64,000 bases of DNA from Iris pallida (taxonomy: Eukaryota; Streptophyta; Magnoliopsida; Asparagales; Iridaceae), in the NCBI GenBank assembly GCA_029216955.1, contig JANAVB010004101.1, positions 259,999 through 323,998 on the forward strand, in the 5' to 3' direction. The position numbers and the translations under genes were made by a program. Numbering within the stretch: the first letter of the stretch is position 1; every line of letters begins with the position of its first letter. Below, piece by piece: positions 57,495-64,000 of the stretch. The notes under the pieces are model-generated. The model was not told the DNA's origin and did not search any database. It worked only from the letters and a program-made list of their open reading frames with translations.

Positions 57495-57580
57495 AGGACT
57501 TGACCTAGTTGACCTAATTTGACTAGTGCGGTTGACTAGAGTTGACCAAGTGTTGACTTTAGTCTAGTTTGACCTAGACA
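57495..57580 (+). promoter_or_regulatory. TTGAC (W-box core) cluster in TEK-g
   Basis: Seven TTGACC or TTGACT sites in about 85 bp, all on the sense strand, about 1.2 kb before the LTR 3' end, matching the place of the TEK-d clusters. Confidence 0.55.
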
Positions 57581-57962
57581 GCATGCAGATGTATTGTATA
57601 TTTTATTTATCATCTCTCGTATACATCTTGACCTGTGTTGCTCTAAATAGGACTCTATGGCTTCAGTTTGGACCTCTATACCTATCAGCTGTTCAGGTTA
57701 TCAGGCAAGTACATTCTTTGACCGTTTCATACTTATCTGGATTTATATTCTTGCTCTAGATTACTGTACTTGATGCTGACACGATTGTTATCACGGATTG
57801 GTACTATATGGATCTTCTTTTGAGATGTCATCCCCTTGTATTTACTAAATACATATTGTGATGTGCGTTTCACTTACATATTGTATTTATTTAATACCCT
57901 TATCCTTGTACACTCATTGTGCATATTGTACTCTCATTATCACATGAGTCCCATGGATAGAC

Positions 57963-58024
57963 CATTGTACAACTATTGTATAACATTGTACATCTATTGT
58001 ATAACATTGTACACTATTGTATAA
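57963..58024. repeat. 21-bp minisatellite, three units, in TEK-g
   Basis: CATTGTACAACTATTGTATAA and close variants at 57963, 57984 and 58005 (20 bp). A scrambled fourth patch is at 58098-58135. Confidence 0.9.
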
Positions 58025-58799
58025 GATAACGTAACTGGAGTGGATCCTTGTGTATTGATTGGGGAGGGGGAGTAGAATTGGTTATGTAATCAAATCCTAT
58101 TGTACAACATTGTATAACTATTGTATGTCCATTGTGCACTCATGTACAAAGGAGTTACCATTGCATTGTCCTAAACCGTTTACATAACCATATTATACTC
58201 TAAATCAAATATTGCTTACGGGTCTTACTTATCATATATAGATATTTCCTATTATCAAATCTTTGCTGTTTTTCATATACATTCTTCTTTCAGCGTTTCA
58301 TGTATCTTACTCTATTGCATGCTTTATATTTTCTAACTTGATATGAACTGCGTGAGATGTTTTGTGCTCGCTTCTGTCCTGACTGAGCCTGTTGATAAAT
58401 TTTACAGATAGCTTGGTGGTTGCCTGCTAGCCTAGAGGAGAACAGTAGAGGTTGTATAGATAGTTATTTTAGTTGTCTTGAGTTGTATTTACTTTATGGA
58501 TTACTGTATTTTAGATTTGAGATATTTTCTGGGTTTGTGTATCTTAGACACTTAGACTTCTATCTGCGGTATCTCTTTATGGATTTCATATTTTATCTAT
58601 CTTTTATCATGCTCTACCTTAGATGTGATTGAGACTGTATTTGCTATGTCACCTCCATTCGGAGTGTATATACTTTACAGGTACCTTTATATTGTTAGAT
58701 ATTTGACCTAGGACATCGTTCTACCGCCTACACTGCGGCGTAGGCTGGACGTACCCACTTCTCGTGCCCTTACTCTAGGGTGCGGGTCGTGACAAAATT

Positions 58800-59408
58800 A
58801 TAGCCCATCTTTTGAATGATATCTTTTGATTGCTGACTATAACGACGTAGTTGAAGTCTTCCGTTATCGTGATTTTCTTTCACTGTCGGGCGTGATCTTC
58901 TGTTCTGTTCTTTTACTAAAAAGTATAGGAAGATCATCTTTCTTCCTGGAAGGAACTAATAAGAAGGTGTCCAGCATTGGTTCGAGCAATACTTCGTTTC
59001 GACAAGCTTCAACTGCTCCTATGACAAGTAGTTCGAAATTATCTAACATTTTTAAATAATATCGAGTATAATAAAAGATATCAGTAAATAAAGGAAATGG
59101 TACTTTATTGATTTATACATCATCATTTACAACATGATTCTTAGCCTTCACAGAAGGCTTAGTAAGGTTGATAACCAGAGGAAAAGGAGAAGGTTTGTTA
59201 CAAAGAAGGTCGATAACAAGAGGCTCAGAAGAGGTGAGCTCCCTTTGTTCCTTTTCTGCAGCAGGAGGCTGTTTGTTATAAGAGAAAAGATGTATGGTCA
59301 ATGTCTGAGAAGAAGAAGGACAAATAGCATGTCCTTTGACGAGGATCATGAGAACATATTTTGAAGTATGTTTCTGATCCTCCTCACTATCTATTGACAA
59401 TACAACTT
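58800..59408 (-). pseudogene. pol: TAT-2 linker, 5' part
   Basis: From 59430 down: MYKEEFIKVVLSIDSEEDQ, acidic stretch, then ELLVIGAVEACRNEVLLEPM (58864-59049) and a frame ending at the TEK-g insertion (SQQSKDIIQKMGYNF). Frame changes near 59455 and 59110, stops between. No domain besides the Tat linker. Confidence 0.6.
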
Positions 59409-60878
59409 TTATGAACTCCTCTTTGTACATCCGAGAGTCCGTAAAATATGCTTCAACTCCCTAAAAGGATTTAGGTCGGCTACTTCCTTTTGAACTTCTC
59501 CATTAGCATCCACATATTTGAAGCATTGATGTAAAGTGGATGGTACAATGTTATGCTCATGCAGAAAGGGTTTTTCCAGCAAAGCATTGTAAGAGTCGTG
59601 ATTGTCGATCACGTAGAAAGTAACCTTCGTACGAAGATTGCCTATTTGAACTTTCAGACGAATCTTTCCCAAAGGTTCACTTCTTCCAGAATTGAATCCC
59701 AAGATTGTCGTGATGGTTGTTGAAATATTATGAACATGAATCTTTAATGCATCTAGCAGAGTCTTTAGTATGATACTGAGCGTGAACCCAGGATCGATCA
59801 GGTTACGATCAACCTTCATGGTATCAATATATCCCGTAAAGTAGAGGGGTCGATCATGACGATTATCTTCTAGCAGCATATCATCTTGTGTAAAGGTGAT
59901 GTTTAGCATCATCTCCATCATACTATAACAATGAAGGCATGTTATAGGCTCATCCTCTGATTTTTTGAGAAGTGCTAGACAAGTATCAGCTTGCGTTAAA
60001 GCTTCACTTAATATTTCTCGAGTCTTCCTCGAAAGACGGAGTAGCTCAAATATTGACAATCTTGCCGGAGTATTAGCCAGCTGAGCCAGTATATCAAAGT
60101 TATACGGCTTCTCAAGTCCCAAGGTTGAAGTATTCTTCAATACTTTGTCGAAACGGACATGTTGTTTTCCTTTGTCAGCTGTCGTCGGTTTAGGAAGAGT
60201 TGGCTCTATCGGAGGTGATGAAGCTGATGGAACATTGACAGCAGGAGAAGATGATGCTTGAGGAACCTCTAGAGCTGGAGCAGGGTCTTCTTGACCCTTT
60301 GAATAGTCCCTAAGGTAAGGTTTCCCAGACTTGGTACCAGTCAAGACTTCTTCCTCGGATACAGGCTCAAAGGATACCATATTGCTGTTCTTTGCCTGGA
60401 TCTTATTTCTGAAAGATTTCTTTTGGCGAGATGGAGAGTTTGTCCAGTAACCCAAACCAACCCAAGATTGGTTGTGAGAAAGACATAGAGAAAGAGGTAC
60501 ATGAGACCCCTTTCCATGATTCAAACCAGAGGTCTCTTGTAGATCATATCCCATCTTTGTCATGAGTTTACGAGATTGTGGACTGTACAGATGGAAAGCT
60601 GGTTGGTATTTGGTGTCTGATTTTGACAATGTTATCTTATCAGTGGAAAAAGAAGAAGGATTATCTGCTGCTGGGATGAAGGTAGCAGCTAGAGGTGGAA
60701 GACAATGCTCACTAAATGAAATCATATGACATGATTTACTTTTAGTGGCCTTCTTAGACTTGGTGGAAGAAGATGGTGTTTCAAAGTCCGCCACTAAATC
60801 TGGATGTATCCATATACTCTCTCCTTTATCAGTAAACAAAGGAACAAGACCATCTGTCCGTGCTGGTGGAAGATTCAC
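59409..60878 (-). pseudogene. pol: TAT-2 protease with upstream gag-pol linker, 489-codon open segment
   Basis: Open from 60878 (NLPPARTDGLVPLFTDKGES, matching the end of TAT-1 gag at 22150-22190) to 59409. The C-terminal third holds the aspartic protease: DRNLIDPGFTLSIILKTLLD carries the catalytic Asp, with GFT where DSG or DPGS-type loops are usual (Ser to Phe fits C-to-T), then FYVIDNHDSYNALLEKPFLH and a closing IVPSTLHQCFKYVD. The frame leaves the family reading near 59455. Upstream and downstream frameshifts make it a pseudogene even though this segment is open. Confidence 0.85.
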
Positions 60879-60899
60879 AATTTCCAGAGTAGTTCTCGG

Positions 60900-61915
60900 A
60901 ATGGGGATGATGCCATCTTAAACAAGTTGAGCTGGAAAATCTTCAAACTGTAAAGAGAAAACATTAGCCACTACAGTTTTCTCGTCTTGCTGGAGAGTGA
61001 TTGCACCGAAATTGACCATCTATTAAATTTTACCCTTGAGCACATAGCACGCTTGAGTTGGATGTCCAATAAACCTGTAGTAACACAATATTTAGGATGG
61101 CCAGTCTTACCAACTTCATCTGGCCGTTTAGATTCTGGCAGTTGGAGTTTATCGCTCTTGATGAGGCAATCAAAGATACTCATAATGTCAACTTCATCGA
61201 AAGAGTATTCTTGTTTTGGACGAGGTGCCCGTTGTGGTGGTGTTGTAAGGGTATATGTTGGCTGATTTACATTAATGGCCAGGGCCCCTTCGCCTTTGAG
61301 GTTAATTGCCAAAGTCTCCTTTCTTTTACAATTATTCTGTCGACCATTATTATTTGGTGTAGCACGTTCATCTTTGTCAAGATTAGGCATTTAAATGCCT
61401 AATTGCTTGAATTTGTCAACACTTTCTTCTGCGGCTTTGGCGTTCATTATGAAAGAAGGCCAATCCTGGAACTATGTTGATCCTGTCCACATGCTGATTA
61501 TAGGCAATAAGTTTGATTTGCAAGTGTCTATAGTTAAAGCATCTGGAGTTCCGAGAGGCATTTTAAGTGCTTTACGGTGGAACCGTTCAATGAAACGTTC
61601 AGTTATTTCATTATATCGTTGTTTGATTTTGATGAGAGCAGACATAGTCAGGTCGTTGGTTCCCTCATAAAATTGTTCCAAGAACATTTGTTTGAAGCCA
61701 GCAAAAGAGGTTATACACCTATCTGGTACACTGCGATACCAATCATATGCTGCACCAGCTAAACTTCCAATAAATACTCTAGTAAGAAAAGCATCATTGG
61801 GTTGAAGTTGATCAGTCATTACTTCAAAGTGGTTGAAGTATTGACTTGGAGACGTGCTGCCATCAAACAGCATAATAGTAGGGGGTTTGTATTTAGGAGA
61901 AAATTGGACATCTTT
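60900..61915 (-). pseudogene. gag: TAT-2 gag core and C-terminal part
   Basis: Capsid core at 61472-61873: TSPSQYFNHFEVMTDQLQPN, AAYDWYRSVPDRCITSFAGF, then ERFIERFHRKALKMPLGTPD, parallel to TAT-1 20999-21520. Just upstream, PIE-stop-KDVQFSPKY stands where TAT-1 has VEWDNVVFSPKY, so Trp became TGA. The C-terminal part 60971-61390 contains KQEYSFDEVDIMSIFDCLIK and RPDEVGKTGHPKYC, then slips frame. Confidence 0.87.
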
Positions 61916-64000
61916 TCATTCTATGGGATAGGGCTGTTTGATCCCAAGCTTCTGCAGGCCATCCTTCTGTTTGAAAGCTTCAAATTGAGTACGTAAAAGT
62001 TTTAGAGACTCATTGGTTTATCCTGTTGATTATGGAGTAGTGGATTGATTCAATATATTATGAGGGGGTACCGTATGATAAGTACCACCCCTGCACCAGA
62101 TTGACTTGGAATAGCCTTCGCAGGAATGGAAGCAGTATGAGGAGATTGTACCCCCAGATCAATATTAGTGGAAATTGATGTTATCATAGGTTATTGAGTC
62201 GGAATCAGATTTACGACTAGTAGAACTGTATGTTGTGCCATGATCACCGCATGCATGTCTGCCATCATCTCAGCCATGTTATTAAAACTAGCCTCCGAAG
62301 CAACAATTCACTGCTCTTGACAGGAAAAAGTGGTAGTATCTTGATCTTCTGTGACAGCATATGCAGTCACTTCTCTAGCCTTTGAAGACGAGCTAGTAGA
62401 AAGGATGGTCCTTTCAGAACTTTCACTGTCAGCATCAAAGTCACATAAGGAACTACCCCCAGAATAAGTGATAGGGATATCTTTTTGACTGAAAGAATCT
62501 TGGTTTGAAACAAGAAGATTCCTTTGACCGATTGTATCTCAGCTTCTTGATCGAGTATATTGGTATACTCCTTCACTAGATTCATGAATCCGATCTAAGT
62601 ATTGTTGACTAGGATAGCGGGATGCATTACGTCTTGGACGTTTTCCACCCCCAGTGCTTCGAGATGCCATGTTGACAAGAGCAAAGAGTAATTCATCCTC
62701 GTCCACTAGGATTGGTTCAGGAGTCTGAACATAACTCAAACGGTCAAAGACGGACCGCTTGGCTGACTGACAGCAACATTTGATGACAACTTCATGATGG
62801 TGCTTGCAATGATGTTCTTGTTGCTGGACCACTACTGGACATGATGGATTTGCAACATTTTGTTTTTGTATTAAGAGTTCACGGAGGTCACTAACAGGAC
62901 GAGAAAAAGTTATAGGAATGTAGTCCTTGATGATATTCGGGACATGGTTCATGTTCCTGAGGTGTACTGTACCTTGAGTGTACAAGGACGTTCTAAGATG
63001 GTTAGCATAAATCACAGGATCTTTCACCTCAGCATTCCTTCTCTGGTGCAAGTTAGCAACTGGTGCATATTGTACTTGATACATCTTATGATTTCCCGAG
63101 GTTGAGCCTAATTGGAACCTATTGATATAGGTGCGCAAATCTGACAGAGGAGCTGCTTGTGCATCTACTTGAGATACTAGTAGTTTGCCTCATCAGGATC
63201 TTGAAATACATAAGGTTGGTAGATCCTGCCCTGATCTCTTTGGCGTGGGCATAATGCCCTTTTGCATGGAAGGTTTGTTCTGAATAGAACTCATTTTCCT
63301 GACAGAGATTTGGTTGTCTCTGTTAAGGAGAGCAATACTTTCCACCCTGCCAACGACTCGAGCAGAATGAGAAAAAGTTAAAGAGCATTTTCCTTGATTT
63401 AGTGATTTCTCACTAAACTTCTGATTTGGTGGCAAAGAGTGTTTCTCTTTACATTTTGCTAGTGCAGAAGTACATGCAGGTTGTGCCAAGGCATGAACCT
63501 GAGAAACACGTGCAAGTTACGCTGGAGCAGGAATATGTGCAGGTTGTGCCAAAGAAGAAAAGGCCAAAGGGATCTTTCCTTTGTTTTGGATAACAGTGTG
63601 TCGAGACAGAGTCTTCTTTGATTTCAGAGTCAGAGAAGCAGAGGGATTAGCCAAAAGGTTGTTTTCCTTAGGTTGCGCTGAAGCATTGACGGGTACAAGT
63701 TGTACAGAAGCAGGAACAGGTCCAGGTTGTGCCAGAGAAGAGGAGGCCAAGGGGCACTTTCCTTTATTTTGGACAACAGTGTGTCAAGACAGAGTCTCCT
63801 TCAATTTTATAATCAGAGAAGTAGAGGGATTAGCCAAAAGGCTGTTTTCCTTAGGTTGCGTCGAAGCAGTAATGGGCGCAAGTTGCACAGAGGCAAAAGA
63901 TTGCGCCACTGAGGACTTAGGAGTCCAAGCAGAGCGCGTCTTGCTCTTAATAGCGGCATCAGTGCGCATGGCACCCCTAGCATTGATCATGGTCTCGTAG
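61916..64000 (-). pseudogene. gag: TAT-2 gag N-terminal extension, repetitive, cut by window edge
   Basis: Open pieces at 62539-63138 (200 codons, including HHCKHHHEVVIKCCCQSAKR and GGGKRPRRNASRYPSQQYLD), 63193-63489 and 63517-63990 lie in compatible minus-strand frames separated by stops such as TAA at 63517 and TGA near 63784 (Gln and Arg expected). The part near 63540-63905 is a tandem repeat. Low-complexity, Ala/Pro/Gln/Lys-rich; no known domain. It continues beyond 64000. Confidence 0.6.
63540..63905 (-). repeat. Two 183-bp in-frame repeats in TAT-2 gag N-terminus
   Basis: Units 63540-63722 and 63723-63905; landmarks GTTTTCCTTAGGTTGCG and CAGTGTGTC are 183 bp apart. Each unit encodes 61 residues with QPKENNLLANPS and QNKGK. 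A less similar Gln/Pro/Ala stretch continues to the left. Confidence 0.92.

Larger units (their letters stand above)
54847..58794 (+). mobile_element. TEK-g: solo LTR, 3.95 kb, in TAT-2 pol
   Basis: Starts TGTAACATCCAC and ends GGGTGCGGGTCGTGACA, the same 3' end as other TEK LTRs. Perfect 5-bp duplication AAATT at 54842-54846 and 58795-58799, with TAT-2 coding sequence continuing across it. No internal region or second LTR, so it formed by recombination between the two LTRs of a full element. Its 3' part has a TTGAC cluster, microsatellite-like and minisatellite DNA. No gene. Confidence 0.95.
37812..64000 (-). mobile_element. TAT-2: Tat-lineage Ty3/gypsy element, 3' end in window, 5' end beyond it
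   Basis: Minus-strand order from right: repetitive gag N-terminus, gag core, protease, linker, RT, RNase H, second (archaeal-type) RNase H, integrase, a long 3' region with antisense ORFs, polypurine tract, LTRs. The double RNase H is diagnostic of the Tat lineage. Inserted in the COP-1 RT; the left target site would be TCCGC (37807-37811), partner beyond 64000. It carries TEK-f and solo LTR TEK-g. The polyprotein is broken by many stops, so the element is dead. The 5' LTR lies outside the window. Confidence 0.88.

Overview
This is a plant nuclear window made almost entirely of LTR retrotransposons inserted into one another. I see no host gene, rRNA, complete tRNA gene or CRISPR array. The evidence is Ty3/gypsy LTRs several kb long, a Ty1/copia element with a tRNA-iMet primer site, Tat-type gypsy polyprotein fragments with a second RNase H, AT-rich texture and many microsatellites. 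The plant species cannot be told from the sequence. Names used here are local: TEK-a to TEK-g for the long-LTR gypsy copies (Tekay/Del-like chromovirus), TAT-1 and TAT-2 for the Tat-lineage gypsy copies, COP-1 for the copia copy.

Layout. TEK-a (1-1193, minus, partial LTR) sits in TEK-b (1194-4963, plus, 3' end and 3' LTR). TEK-b sits in the gag of TEK-c (4964-10584, minus). TEK-c abuts TAT-1 (plus), whose gag resumes at 10585-11436 and 20632-22256. TEK-d (11437-20631, minus, 5-bp duplication TCATG) splits the TAT-1 gag. COP-1 (plus) starts at 23213 in a broken antisense ORF of TAT-1. COP-1 gag is split by TEK-e (25384-35347, minus, duplication AAAAT). COP-1 reverse transcriptase is cut at 37811 by TAT-2 (minus, 37812 to beyond 64000). 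TAT-2 carries TEK-f (42191-48882, minus) and a solo LTR, TEK-g (54847-58794, plus, duplication AAATT). The nesting is three to four levels deep.

Coding state. One retrotransposon ORF is intact: the 500-residue gag of TEK-d, which has no pol. TEK-e and TEK-f have two long LTRs around 1.3 kb and 0.6 kb of internal DNA with no gag-pol, so they must have moved using proteins from elsewhere or been deleted later. TAT-2 keeps recognisable gag, protease, RT, RNase H, archaeal-type RNase H and integrase, all broken. Most premature stops fit C-to-T or G-to-A change at Gln, Arg or Trp codons, as expected of methylated silenced DNA.

The most unusual content is in the 3' part of TAT-2 (38849-51100). On the strand opposite to gag-pol there are up to three short gene-like units. 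Two have TATA-like boxes, short ORFs and AATAAA signals; the third has a possible intron. TAT-2 also ends in three LTR copies, two of them head-to-tail with one base between, bounding a miniature derivative with a 451-bp interior. The long-LTR elements share a primer-binding site matching the 3' end of tRNA-Ile, and two of them share a dense TTGAC (W-box core) cluster at the same depth in the LTR.
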